Source: Symbiodinium natans
Taxonomy: Eukaryota > Sar > Dinophyceae > Suessiales > Symbiodiniaceae
DNA: 64,000 bases
Assembly: GCA_905221605.1 (NCBI GenBank)
Contig: CAJNDS010002501.1
Coordinates: forward strand, 672,501 to 736,500
Direction: 5' to 3'
Below the pieces are notes generated by a model. It saw nothing but the letters and a program-made list of their open reading frames with translations. It did not search any database and was not told where the DNA came from. This document shows positions 53,905-64,000 of this stretch, piece by piece. A program made the translations under genes and the position numbers. Position 1 is the stretch's first letter. Each line of letters opens with the position of its first letter.

Positions 53905-54095
53905 AAGGCGGGGGAGCCCGGGCCTCCCCCCAATACTAAATTACGAGCCCGGCCTCCCCCCAATACTAAATTACGAGCCCGCACCTCCCCCCAATACTAA
54001 ATTACGAGCCCGCGCCTCCCCCCAATACTAAATTACGAGCCCGGGCCTCCCGCAATACTAAATTACGAGCCCGCGCCTCCCCCCAATACTATCTA
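53905..54095. repeat. ~32-bp repeat, six units
   Basis: Unit built on CCCCCCAATACTAAATTACG and AGCCCG. The last unit passes into CTATCTAACCTC of the next satellite. Confidence 0.9.
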
Positions 54096-57000
54096 ACCTC
54101 TGGCTGGGGGCGACCCAGCGCGAATTAAAACTTTCTAAACTATCTAAACTATCTAACCTCTATTTTGGGAAAAAAGGAGGTTAGATAGTTTAGATGGTTT
54201 AGGGGCTCGTCTCAACTATCTAAACTATCTAAACTGTCTAAACTATCTAACCTCCTTTTTTCCCAAAACCGAGGTTAGATAGTTTAGATAGTTTAGAGGC
54301 TCGTCTAAACTATCTAAACTATCTAAACTATCTAAACTATCTAAACTATCTAAACTATCTAAACTATCTAAACTATCTAACCTCCTTTTCTCCCAAAATG
54401 GAGGTTAGATCGTTTAGATAGTTTAGATAGTTTAGAAAGTTTCAAACCTCCTGGGGGCCTCCCCGGAAAGAGGTTAGATAGTTTAGATAGTTTAGATAGT
54501 TCAGGAAGCCCCTGAACTATCTAAACTATCTAAACTATCTAACCTCTGGCTGGGGACGACCCAGAGGGAATTGAAACTTTCTAAACTATCTAAACTATCT
54601 AAACTATCTAACCTCCATTTTTCCCAAAATCGAGGTTAGATAGTTTAGATAGTTTAGGGGCTCGTCTAAACTACACAAACTATCTAAACTATCTAAACTA
54701 TCTAACATCCTTTTCTCCCACAATCGAGGCTAGATAGTTTAGATAGTTTAGATAGTTTAGAAAGTTTCAAATCTCCTGGGGGCCTCCCCGGAAAGAGGTT
54801 AGATAGTTTAGATAGTTTAGATAGTTCAGGAAGCCCCTGAACTATCTAAACTATCTAAACTATCTAACCTCTTTCCGGGGAGGCCCCCAGGAGGTTTGAA
54901 ACTTTCTAAACTATCTAAACTATCTAAACTATCTGAACTATCTAACCTCTGTTTCTCCCAAAATCGAGGTTAGATAGTTTAGATAGTTTAGGGGCTCGTC
55001 TAAACTATCTAAACTATCTAAACTATCTAAACTATCTAACCTCCTTTTCTCCCAAAATCGAGGTTCGATAGTTTAGATAGTTTAGGGGCTCGTCTAAACT
55101 ATTTAAACTATCTAAACTATCTAAACTATCTAACCTCCTTTTCTCCCAAAATCGAGGTTAGATAGTTTAGATAGTTTAGATAGTTTAGAAAGTTTCAAAC
55201 CTCCTGGGGGCCTCCCCGGAAAGAGGTTAGATAGTTTAGATAGTTTAGATAGTTTAGATAGTTGAGGAAGCCCCTGAACTATCTAAACTATCTAAACTAT
55301 CTAACCTCTTTCCGGGGAGGCCCCCAGGAGGTTTGAAACTTTCTAAACTATCTAAACTATCTAAACTATCTAACCTCTGTTTCTCCCAAAATCGAGGTTA
55401 GATAGTTTAGATAGTTTAGGGGCTCGTCTAAACTATCTAAACTATCTAAACTATCTAAACTATCTAAACTATCTAAACTATCTAAACTATCTAGCCTCTG
55501 TTTCTCCCAAAATCGAGGTTAGATAGTTTAGATAGTTTAGGGGCTCGTCTAAACTATCTAAACTATCTAAACTATCTAAACTATCTATCCTCCTTTTCTC
55601 CCAAAATCGAGGTTAGATAGTTTAGATAGTTTAGATAGTTTAGATAGTTTAGATAGTTTAGATAGTTTAGAAAGTTTCAAACCTCCTGGGGGCCTCCCCG
55701 GAAAGAGGTTAGATAGTTCAGATAGTTTAGATAGTTCAGGGGCTTCCTGAACTATCTAAACTATCTAAACTATCTAAACTATCTAACCTCTTTCCGGGGA
55801 GGCCCCCAGGAGGTGTGAAACTTTCTAAACTATCTAAACTATCTAAACTATCTAAACTATCTAACCTCTGTTTCTCCCAAAATCGAGGTTAGATAGTTTA
55901 GATAGTTTAGATAGTTCAGGGGCTTCCTGAACTATCTAAACTATCTAAACTATCTAACCTCTTTCCGGGAAGGCCCCCAGGGGGTTTGAAACTTTCTAAA
56001 CTATCTAAACTATCTAAACTATCTAAACTATCTAACCTCCGTTTCTCCCAAAATCGAGGTTAGATAGTTTAGATAGTTTAGGGGCTCGTCTAAACTATCT
56101 AAACTATCTAAACTATCTAAACTATCTAACCTCTGTTCCTCCCAAAATCGAGGTTAGATAGTTTAGATACTTTAGGGGCTCGTCTGAACTATCTAAACTA
56201 TCGAAACTATCTAAACTATCTAACCTCCTTTTCTCCCAAAATCGAGGATAGATAGTTTAGATAGTTTAGATAGTTTAGAAAGTTTCAAACCTCCTGGGGG
56301 CCTCCCCGGAAAGAGGTTAGATAGTTTAGATAGTTTAGATACAGGGGCTTCCTGAACTATCTAAACTATCTAAACTATCTATCCTCTGGCTGGGGACGAC
56401 CCAGAGGGAATTGAAACTTTCTAAACTATCTAAACTATCTAAACTATCTAAACTATCTAACCTCCTTTTTTTCTCAAAATCGAGGTTAGATAGTTTAGAT
56501 AGTTTAGGGGCTCGTCTAAACTATCTAAACTATCTAAACTATCTAAACTATCTAAACTATCTAAACTATCTAAACTATCTAAACTATCTAACCTCCTTTT
56601 CTCCCAAAATCGAGGTTAGATAGTTTAGATAGTTTAGGGGCTCGTCTAAACTATCTAAACTATCTAAACTATCTAAACTATCTAAACTATCTAAACTATC
56701 TAACCTCCTTTTCTCCAAAAATCGAGGTTAGATAGTTTAGATAGTTTAGATAGTTTAGAAAGTTTCAAACCTCCTGGGGGCCTCCCCGGAAAGAGGTTAG
56801 ATAGTTTAGATAGTTTAGATAGTTTAGATAGTTTAGATAGTTCAGGGGCTTCCTGAACTATCTAAACTATCTAAACTATCTAGCCTCTTTCCGGGGAGGC
56901 CCCCAGGAGGTTTGAAACTTTCTAAGCTATCTAAACTATCTAAACTATCTAAACTATCTAACCTCTGTTTCTCCCAAAATCGAGGTTAGATAGTTTAGAT

Positions 57001-57165
57001 AGTTTAGGGGCTCGTCTAAACTATTTAAACTATCTAAACTATCTAAACTATCTAACCTCCTTTTCTCCCAAAATCGAGGTTATATAGTTTAGATAGTTCA
57101 GGGGCTTCCTGAACTATCTAAACTATCTAAACTATCTAAACTATTTAAACTATTTAACCTCCTTC
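54096..57165. repeat. Palindromic higher-order satellite built on AAACTATCT nonamers
   Basis: Nonamer runs (CTATCTAAA)n alternate with their reverse complement (TTTAGATAG)n. They flank short spacers: CTTTTCTCCCAAAATCGAGG, GGGGCTCGTC, TCAGGGGCTTCCTGA and the pair CCGGGGAGGCCCCCAGGAGG with its complement. About 25 inverted stems of 20-40 bp result. No gene. Confidence 0.95.
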
Positions 57166-57480
57166 TCCAAGAAAGGAAAGTAATCACATAGTACCTAAAG
57201 GTCCCTCTTACATATATATATATATATATATATTCATACACATATATGCACGTACAGTTTAGGAGACCCATCTGCATTGAAGTGCACGCAGTCTCCCAAA
57301 AGACAGGTCCAGCGAGAGTCAGGGGGTGATGAGCAGACGCACGCACACACACAGAGACGTGTGTATATGCGTGTGACCACATGGTGACAATCACGTTGCT
57401 TCAGCGCACCTTTATCTCACCAAAGTATCTCCAAACGCTGTTTCTGAAGGGGGTCTAGAGGTCTGAAGCGCTCGTTAAGA
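57166..57480. other. Right boundary of the satellite field
   Basis: A TA/CA run (57213-57245) then unique sequence. A minus open frame crosses from the satellite and is not called. Confidence 0.5.
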
Positions 57481-57780
57481 CGTTTGACCCTGGGTGTCCC
57501 TAAGCCCTACACAAGCCCCGCCACCCTAGACCCTCAACCCTAAACCCTAAAACTCGAAAACCCGAAAGCCCTAAAACCCTAGAACCCTAACCCCTAAGCC
57601 CTGAATCCTAAACCCTAAAACCCAAAAAGCGGTCAGCTGCGCCCTGAGGTATTTGTGAGAGCGGTGAGTACGGGCCCACAGATACCCGCCCACCCCCCCA
57701 GCTGAACCCTAAACCCTAAACCCTAAATTCTAAGCCCTAAACCCTAAGCTCTTTCAAGGCTTTCGGGTTTAGGGTTTACC

Positions 57781-57851
57781 GGAGCCCCTAGCGCCACCAC
57801 ACAGCGCTCCATCACTGCAGAGCTTGCCTGGGGGGCTGTGAGTCATACCGA
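57781..57851 (+). CDS. Isolated exon, unknown
   Basis: The plus strand reads ATTQRSITAELAWGA followed directly by GTGAGTCATA, a good donor. Telomere-like repeats on both sides. Confidence 0.35.
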
Positions 57852-58104
57852 AGGCTTGATCACCAAAAAGCCCTAGGGTTTAGGGTTTAGGGTTTAGGGT
57901 TTAGGGTTTAGGGTATAGGGTTTAGGGTTTAGGGTTTAGGGTTTAAATCCTACCCCTTAACTTGATAAACGCTAACCCTCAGCGCCAGAGATTGAGTGTC
58001 AAGGGAACTGGGTGTCGCGGTCTTTTCAGCCATTTTCAGCCTTGCTGGGCTTGAGGGCATCGCTGGGGAGAGGGAATCGGATTCAGGAAGGGATGTGGGG
58101 GGGA

Positions 58105-58202
58105 TTACGATACTAGGGGTACCTTGTTGGGGTCCTTTTGATAAGGGAATCCTGCTACTTGGGGTCTATATCAGGGGTCCTATATTTTCGTAAACCCCCA
58201 TG
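58105..58202. mobile_element. MITE, family B, reverse orientation
   Basis: ATTACGATACTAGGGGTACC and ATATTTTCGTAAACCCCC are the inverted ends. The interior GTTGGGGTCC...AAGGGAATCCTG matches 2045-2085 and, inverted, 33172-33278. Confidence 0.7.
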
Positions 58203-58371
58203 TAGGGTTTAAGGTTTAGGCTTCAGGTTGAAGGAAACTGTGCTAAGGACTCATGGAAAAAGCATGCCTGCAAGGTCCTCCTAAGGCCGAATGCTCAAAG
58301 ACTCGAAACCCTAAGCACTCAGGGTGAAGGGTTTAGGGTTTAGAGTTTAGGGTTTAGGGCTTAGGGTTTAG

Positions 58372-58620
58372 GGTTCATTGATGACGGCGCCCCACTGAAT
58401 TGAGCAAACTGTTCGCTGGCTCTCGCAACGCAGGTGAACGTACGTAAAAAGCAGATCCGACAGGCCTTCAGGAGTTACACCAGGGTTTTGGGGAATCAGG
58501 GCCTCTGTGTATGAAACCCCTTCTGGGGGAACCCCCCATTTCCCGACATGAAGAGCTTGTGAGTCAAGACAGTAGAGTTTGAGATTGGCGCGTGCCGTCA
58601 ACGCGTCCTCAATGCCTGGA
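58372..58620 (-). CDS. Long exon, unknown protein
   Basis: A minus-strand open exon of more than 80 codons: ANLKLYCLDSQALHVGKWGV, EGVSYTEALIPQNPGVTPEG, LSDLLFTYVHLRCESQRTV. It ends in a CCCTAAA array, so the visible stop is probably intronic. Composition is clearly protein-like but I recognise no family. Confidence 0.5.
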
Positions 58621-58681
58621 CCCTCCCCAAAACCAAACAGGTTTAGGGTTAGGGTTTAGGGTTCAGGGCTTAGGGGTAATG

Positions 58682-58785
58682 AGAAAGCCCGACAACCAGC
58701 ACGAGCTGATATGGGTCAAGCGCTTAGCTCTTGGAGGGCGAGACCCCCCAAGGCTTCCATTTCTTAGGAATGTTTTTTTGTTTCA
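58682..58785 (+). CDS. Possible exon, unknown
   Basis: The plus strand reads MRKPDNQHELIWVKRLALGG then RDPPRLPFLRN, directly upstream of a family C MITE. Other plus exon-like patches: 59205-59270 (VGLEVAQILVSRPLSVKP) and 59722-59800 (QRRAIGSKADAHGKWDRPG). Confidence 0.3.
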
Positions 58786-58795
58786 GGGTCTAGGG

Positions 58796-58900
58796 TTGGG
58801 ATGTTCCCCCTTGACTAACAGTCCTTAGTACGGATTACAAGAGGGGGTACTATAATCCCTACTAACTAAGGACTGTTAGTATAAGGGGGGGAACATCCCG
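58796..58900. mobile_element. MITE, family C
   Basis: TTGGGATGTTCCCCCTTGAC and GGGGGGGAACATCCCG are inverted, with AACAGTCCTTAGTA/TAAGGACTGTTAG inside. Confidence 0.75.
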
Positions 58901-59037
58901 AGTTTAGGGCTTAGGGTGTTAGGGCTCAGGGTTTGCATGGTAGAGGCTCTTTTTCTAGAAGAATCAAGCCGGCTGAACATGATTTTCGTTTTTGCTTTGC
59001 TTCGTGGTTCTAGAGCCGAAGCCCTGAACCCCAGACC

Positions 59038-59181
59038 TTGGGATGTTCTCCTTATACCAACAGTCCTTACTAGGGATTCTAGTACCCCCTATTAGAACCC
59101 CTATTAAGGACTGTTAGTATAAGAGGGGCCCCCTATTCGAACCCCCATTAAGGACTGTTAGTATAAGAGGGAACTTCCCAA
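59038..59181. mobile_element. MITE, family C, with duplicated right arm
   Basis: Begins TTGGGATGTTCTCCTTATAC. TTAAGGACTGTTAGTATAAG occurs twice (ending 59124 and about 59168) because a segment of about 43 bp is duplicated in tandem. Confidence 0.75.
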
Positions 59182-59276
59182 CGCTAAACGCATGCTTTGG
59201 AGGGCTCCTGGAAAGGCTGTGGGCTTGGAGGTGGCGCAGATACTCGTGTCCCGTCCGCTCTCTGTTAAACCCAGAC

Positions 59277-59585
59277 AAACCCTGTAAACCCTATAAACCC
59301 TATAAACCCTGTAAACCCTATAAACCCTGTAAACCCTCTAAACCCTATAAACCCTCCAAACCCTATAAAACCCTCCAAACCCTATAAAACCCTCTAAACC
59401 CTATAAACCCCCTAAACCCTATAAACCCTCTAAGCCCTCTAAACCCTCTAAACCCTCTAAACCATCTAAACCCTATAAACCCTATAAACCCTATAAACCC
59501 TATAAACCCTCTAAACCCTCTAACCCCTATAAAACCCTCTAAACCTATAAACCCTCTAAACCCTATAAAGCCTATAAACCCTAAA
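59277..59585. repeat. 9-bp repeat (AAACCCTAT/CTAAACCCT), about 34 units
   Basis: Nonamer spacing of AAACCCT by TAT, TGT, TCT or TCC; a telomere-like unit with two extra bases. Confidence 0.92.
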
Positions 59586-60097
59586 ACCGTTCGCGCGTTT
59601 GTGAGGCGGTGGGGCAGCCCTAAATCTCGCTTCGGGAGATCCATCCTCCAGTCTGCAAGGGTTTAGGGTTTAGGGTTTAGGGTTTAGGGTTTAGGGTTTA
59701 GGGTTTAGGGTTTAGGGGTACCAAGGTAAAGCAGCGCAGAGCCATCGGTTCAAAAGCAGATGCACATGGCAAATGGGACCGTCCGGGAAACCTGGACCCT
59801 AAACCCTAAACCCTAAATCCTAAATCCATCACCCTAAAGCCTAAAACCTGTAGATCCTGAAATCTTAAGATGCTCTAGGAGTTGAGTTGGCAACCTCTGA
59901 CCTCTTGAGGTCGTAGAAACCTATAGACTGCTACAGAATCCCAAGCGAACCCTTGGTATCCCTTGGTTCCTCTGAAATCCCTTTATACATATAATACAAG
60001 AAGCCCCCCAAAACCCTAAACCCTAAACCCTCAACCCTAAACCCTAAACCCTAAACCCTAAACCCTAAACCCTAAACCCTGAACCCTAAACGGCCCC

Positions 60098-62432
60098 TGT
60101 ATTAGTTTGTGAGACCGATTTCTCGGGCCATGGCGGAGGGTCAGTCTGTGGACGAGTTCCCTCTTGGGCAGCACGCACAGCCGGGGGACCCTGGTGAGCT
60201 AAGTTGCAGGGGTAGGTTTAGGGTTTAGGGTTTAGGGTTCAGGCTGCTTGCGGAGTTGGGGGCTTCTTGGGGTCCCGTTTTGGGTTGAGTGCTGTGCAGC
60301 AGCTAGGGGGCCATGTCTTACGCATGGCCCATGTAGTCTGTGGGTGTAGGATTTCGCTTGCTTGCCTTCCAGGCCCCATGTATTCTCTGCTCTCACTGTG
60401 CCGCAACGCACAGACCAGGTCTGAAGGACGAGACATGACATTGCTGTAGGGCCTGCCGTGCTCCATACATTTCGTGGGTTTGCGAGGAATGCATGTTGCA
60501 ACCCAGGAAGGTCTCCCTTGCTACGATGGGTACGCGTAGACCGTAGGTAGTTCCCACGTTCTCGCATGCAGTTGCAAACCCGTCTGCCAAGCCAAGACAG
60601 ACGACATGTTGTTCTGAAAGGCCCTTTTGACCAAACACCTGCAACCCCAACAGAAGAAGGGCCATGGATCTGGGTAATCATTCACCACAGAGGTCCACAG
60701 TCCAGAAATCCTGAACCTCGAGCCCTAGACATACCCTAAACCCTAAACCCTGAACCCTAACCCTAAACCCTAAAACCTAAACCCCAAACCCCAAACCCGA
60801 AACCTTAAACCCCAAAGCCCTCCTCACAGGGTCTGCGGGCTCTCTGCCAAGCCAGAGCTGAATGACGAGTGCCCCCAAGCCCGAACCCCAAAGCCCTCCC
60901 GCAACCCCAAACCCCAAACCCCAAACCCTAAACCCTAAACCCTAAACCCTAAACCCTAAACCCTAAACCCTAAATCCTAAACCCTAAACCCTAAACTCTA
61001 AACCCTAAACCCTAAACCCTAAAGCCTAAACCCTAAACCCTGAACCCTGAACCCTGAACACTAAACCGTAAGGGGGTCCAGACCTTGGCGGTCCGGTGGG
61101 TTCAACGGGGGTTGGGATGTTCCCCCTGTATACTAACCGTCCTTAATAGGGATCCTTAATAAGGTTTAGGGTTTAGGGTTAAGGGATAAGGGTTTAGGGT
61201 TTAGGGTTTAGGGGACCCCCTACAATAATCTCACTAAGGACTGTTCGTATAAGGGGGAACATCCTCAGATTTGGGGTTTAGTTCGGGCTCCGCGTGCGAC
61301 ATGGCTCGTGTCGGGATCACGTTCGGAGACTTTGGAATGAAGGTTCACGATTCTTTTTCAGGTTTGTGTTTCCCGTTCTTCGGATGGAAGGGCTTGGGCA
61401 GGAAGAGGCTGCAAGGCATGTTCCTTCAACCATGTCTGATTTCTTTTAATGTCGGCCTAGCAACACCAGGAAAACCTCTCTGCAACTAACTTCAGAACCC
61501 TGAAAACTGAACCCCTGAACCCCAAGACTCTCAACCCTAAACCCGAAACCCAAAATCCTAAACCCACATCTTGCCAGGTATTGCGTCTCGAAGGGCGTCA
61601 ATCCCGACAACCCGGAGCGCCTTTTGGTCACTCTCCGCTGTGGCCCCACAGTGGCCTGAGATTGGTTTAAGGGTTTACGGTTTATGATAAGGGTTCAGGG
61701 CTTACAAGGGTTTAGGGCTGATAAGGGTTTCGGTTTTGCAAGGGTTTAGAGTTTATGGGTTTAGGGTCCAGGGTTCAGGGTTTGGATAGGTGTTCTGTGA
61801 GTTCGAGGTTTTTTTCCTTCGATTCGCCGGGAGCCTATGTCGTAGCTTATCCGTTTATGATCTGGACCTTGCTGGGGTTTACGGATGACCTGCAACTAGC
61901 CCAGAATTGTACTGACGAAGACTAACCAATTGCACTTAAACCCTAAACCCTAAACCGAAACCCTAAACCTAAACCCGAAACCTAAACCCTAAACCTAAAC
62001 CCTAAACCTAAACCCTTAATTCTCTAGTGATACTGAATGTGTTCACATTCAACCCCAAGTCTGCCAAGTGCGAGTGCACTTGGAATCTTTGCGGAACAGC
62101 CAACAGCTCGCCAAGAGCCAGCTCTCCAAGCCGAGGCCTAAACCCCGGCCCTGAACTCAAACCCAAAGCCCCTAAATCCCCTAAATCCCCTAAATCCCCT
62201 AGATCCCCTAGATCCCCTAAATCCCCTAGATCCCCTACATCCCCTAAATCAGCTAAATTCCCCAAATTCCCTTAATTCCCTAAATTCCCGCAATCCCCTC
62301 AACCCCCAAAACCCCCCCCCCCCCCAAAGCCCCCCTAAGCCCTGTCCGCGCTCAGGCTCGGGGAACCAGCTCTCCCTGAAGCCCACGAACCTGCGAGCCG
62401 CAGAGTTGCTGCCGGGGAGCCCGGACCGGGAG
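60098..62432 (+). CDS. Probable split gene, unknown protein
   Basis: Plus-strand exon candidates: 60138-60193 (MAEGQSVDEFPLGQHAQPGD, then a GGTGAGC donor), 60826-60872 (VCGLSAKPELNDEC), 61571-61654 (YCVSKGVNPDNPERLLVTLR), 61860-61923 (IWTLLGFTDDLQLAQNCTDE), 62043-62145 (NPKSAKCECTWNLCGTANS) and 62350-62432 (NQLSLKPTNLRAAELLPGSP). They share strand and texture, but order, phase and membership are not proven, and some islands are open on the other strand too. Confidence 0.4.
60405..60665 (-). CDS. Exon, unknown protein, opposite to the surrounding exons
   Basis: The minus strand reads MALLLLGLQVFGQKGLSEQH from a CCATGG context, then LADGFATACENVGTTYGLRV and ends VSSFRPGLCVAA before a GTGAGAGC donor. 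Other frames are open here too, but this one has the best composition and a good donor. Confidence 0.4.
61112..61267. mobile_element. MITE, family C, split by TTTAGGG array
   Basis: TTGGGATGTTCCCCCTGTAT (left) and AAGGACTGTTCGTATAAGGG (right arm) match intact copies. The loop, normally about 30 bp, contains TTTAGGG units at 61165-61212. Confidence 0.8.
62160..62310. repeat. 9-bp repeat (CCCCTAAAT), about 14 units
   Basis: Regular nonamers at 62168-62265 that degenerate into CCCTTAATT and a poly-C run. Confidence 0.88.
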
Positions 62433-62629
62433 TAGGGTTTAGGGTTTAGGGTTTAGGGTTTAGGGTTTGGGGTTTGGGGTTTGGGGTTTGGGGTTTAGGA
62501 TCCTTTTTTACCAAAAGGGTGCCCTTCTTATTCCTAGGGTCGAGGGGGCATCCTCGAGGACCCCCCATGGTTGTAAGAGATGGGATGCAGAGCGCTTGTT
62601 CTTCCTGTGTCTAGACACATGCGCGTATA

Positions 62630-62770
62630 TATATTTTGTTGTATATTGTATGTTGTATGTTGTATACTGTATATGGTAAATTGTAGATTGTAGATTGTAG
62701 ATTGTACATTGTCCATTGTATATTGTATTAGTATATATATATATATGTATGCGTTTTATTATATATGTCT
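62630..62770. repeat. ATTGTAT/ATTGTAG heptamer and TA-rich tract
   Basis: Imperfect 7-9 bp units (TTGTATATTG, ATTGTAGATTGTAG) followed by (AT)n. AT-rich and non-coding. Confidence 0.8.
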
Positions 62771-62906
62771 GCAGGTATTGTTTATTGAAACATGGTGTTG
62801 TTAACTACTTTTAAAGTCTTCACTGTCAGTTTTGTCTTTGCATGGGGGGGTCAGCGTGGTGGAGTTCATGAGTCTGAGCACGGGCGTCCGCCAGGGTTTA
62901 TAGGAT

Positions 62907-63167
62907 GTGGGAGCGGGGGGGGTGTGCGGCAACCGTTGCTTCGGATGGTACGCAAGTGGCGAGATTCCGGGCACGGAACTTTGTCAGGCGGCCACACCAA
63001 CCACCGGATGTTTTCTCGGCGGATTTTCCATGAAGATGATTTGTAGCAGTGTCGAGAAAACTCAGCACGGAGTCTCTGCAAAAAACCGATTGCGAGGTCT
63101 CTGGCCTGATGCTTTAAGCGGTGGTGGCGAGCGGGTGTGTAGATTCAAGAACGTTCTGAGAGCGTGA
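62907..63167 (+). CDS. Unassigned open frame
   Basis: A plus frame reads CGNRCFGWYASGEIPGTELC and ICSSVEKTQHGVSAKNRLRG. A second plus frame and a minus frame are also open. No family signature. Confidence 0.25.
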   Translation: MGAGGVCGNRCFGWYASGEIPGTELCQAATPTTGCFLGGFSMKMICSSVEKTQHGVSAKNRLRGLWPDALSGGGERVCRFKNVLRA

Positions 63168-63202
63168 TACAAATCGCAATTCCAGATTCGAGTAATTTTA
63201 AC

Positions 63203-63238
63203 TCGCGCGCGCACGCGCGCGCGCGCGCCCGTGCGCGC
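63203..63238. repeat. Alternating CG/CA tract (Z-DNA-prone)
   Basis: About 35 bp of alternating purine/pyrimidine, mostly CG. Confidence 0.9.
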
Positions 63239-63456
63239 CAAAGAGTCAAGGTCTAAACCCTTAGCCAAAATAGTCCACAAACAGGATAGAATAGATCCCT
63301 AGCTTGTGGACCACAAACCCTGCCGTGTTCGTCTTCCCCTGAGATTAGAGCAAAAGTCTGAAGTCATGTCCTTCAACATGAAGCCGAGTGACGTACAGAG
63401 GTTTTGGGGTTTCAGGTGTTTCGGTTGTCGCGTTGCAGGGTTCCTGGGTTTTAGGG

Positions 63457-63883
63457 TTAAGGGTTGAGGGTATCGGCAACTCTGTCTTGCAGAAATGGTT
63501 TCCCTGTCGGACATACATAGCTAAGGCAGGTGCACAGAACAAGCTGCAGCGCATGCACAAATGCGGCCACAAATCTCATCAGAGAGTAAACGCGTGAAGC
63601 CTCCTTCGACATGTCATCGCCGACATCAATGTCTTTACTTTGATGCCGACTGTGGACACACGGGATGCCTGACCACAGCTCCGAGCATCCCACACTACCC
63701 TAAACCCTGAACCCAAGCGCTGAACCCTAAACCCTGAACCCTAAACCCTGAACCCTAAACCCTAAACCCTGAACCCTAAACCCTGAACCTTTAACTGGGT
63801 AAGAGGGAGGCAAGGGCCAGCAAGAAGCTGCACCTCAGAATGCGGTCCCATCAATGTCTCATTCTTCGAAGCCACCTGCACAG
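63457..63883 (-). CDS. Possible two-exon segment, unknown
   Basis: 63790-63883 reads VASKNETLMGPHSEVQLLAG. 63480-63693 reads DIDVGDDMSKEASRVYSLMR then FVAAFVHALQLVLCTCLSYV, a hydrophobic stretch that may be a membrane segment. A CCCTAAA/CCCTGAA array separates them. Confidence 0.4.
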
Positions 63884-63965
63884 GCCCTAAACCCTGAACC
63901 CTAAGCCGTAAGCCCTGAGCCCTAAACCCTAAACACTGACACGCCCAAACCCTAAACCCTAAACC

Positions 63966-63997
<32 letters not shown>

Positions 63998-64000
63998 ACC

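Larger units (their letters stand above)
57510..64000. repeat. Interspersed telomere-like arrays, right block
   Basis: TTTAGGG and CCCTAAA arrays at 57880-57945, 59659-59715, 60012-60090, 60918-61050, 62434-62500, 63700-63790 and up to the window end. Orientations are mixed as in the left block, and a CCCTGAA variant dominates at 63700-63790. Confidence 0.9.

Noticed and set aside
59363-59644. Gly/Phe-repeat minus frame
   Set aside because: It is the translation of the AAACCCTAT nonamer array.

Overview
The window looks like nuclear DNA of a dinoflagellate. Four things support this. Small GC-rich exons are separated by introns built from heptamer TTTAGGG/CCCTAAA arrays. Many short introns are MITE-like elements (introners) with terminal inverted repeats (TIRs) and target-site duplications (TSDs). 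There is one complete-looking 8.6 kb LINE with GC-rich codons. Two large satellite fields lie between the gene-bearing parts. I cannot name the species. TTTAGGG is also the plant telomere unit, so the assignment rests on the combination. I saw no dinoflagellate spliced-leader sequence, rRNA or tRNA.

Layout. (1) About 1-6,660, minus strand: a many-exon gene for a VCBS/FG-GAP (integrin-alpha-like) repeat protein that runs off the left edge. (2) 7,091-15,696, plus strand: a LINE with ORF1 (zinc knuckle, basic region, coiled coil) and a very long ORF2 (in-frame 66-bp minisatellite, RNase H, APE-type endonuclease, reverse transcriptase, zinc fingers). It sits between CCCTAAA arrays. (3) 16.3-39.7 kb: a series of minus-strand split genes. 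These are a small secreted protein (16.3-16.8), a large unknown protein (18.5-23.4), a few isolated exons (23.6-29.3), a secreted cysteine-rich protein with a Thr-rich stalk and hydrophobic tail (29.5-30.8), an unknown multi-exon gene (32.0-33.8), an SAM-dependent methyltransferase (34.4-37.4) and another unknown gene (38.3-39.65). (4) 39.8-43.3 kb: polypyrimidine tract, telomere-variant arrays and little else. (5) 43.3-57.2 kb: almost no telomeric heptamers. It holds an amplified CT-rich ~500-bp repeat, a 55-bp satellite in two diverged, oppositely oriented forms, one unknown coding region (46.1-47.1), and a 3 kb palindromic satellite made of AAACTATCT nonamers. (6) 57.5-64 kb: the telomere-repeat and exon texture returns, with probable plus-strand exons (57.8-62.4) and some minus-strand ones.

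The main observation is how introns arise here. At several loci, conceptual removal of a MITE-like element together with one TSD copy restores an uninterrupted reading frame across flanking exons (35.7, 22.7, 22.4, 30.1, 27.1 kb and three in the first 0.7 kb). Many of these elements themselves carry (CCCTAAA)n arrays inside their loops. Transposon-derived introns and insertion of telomeric repeat therefore seem to be layered processes. Exon boundaries are read by eye and are approximate unless a TSD or splice site is given. Most exon calls have no transcript evidence.
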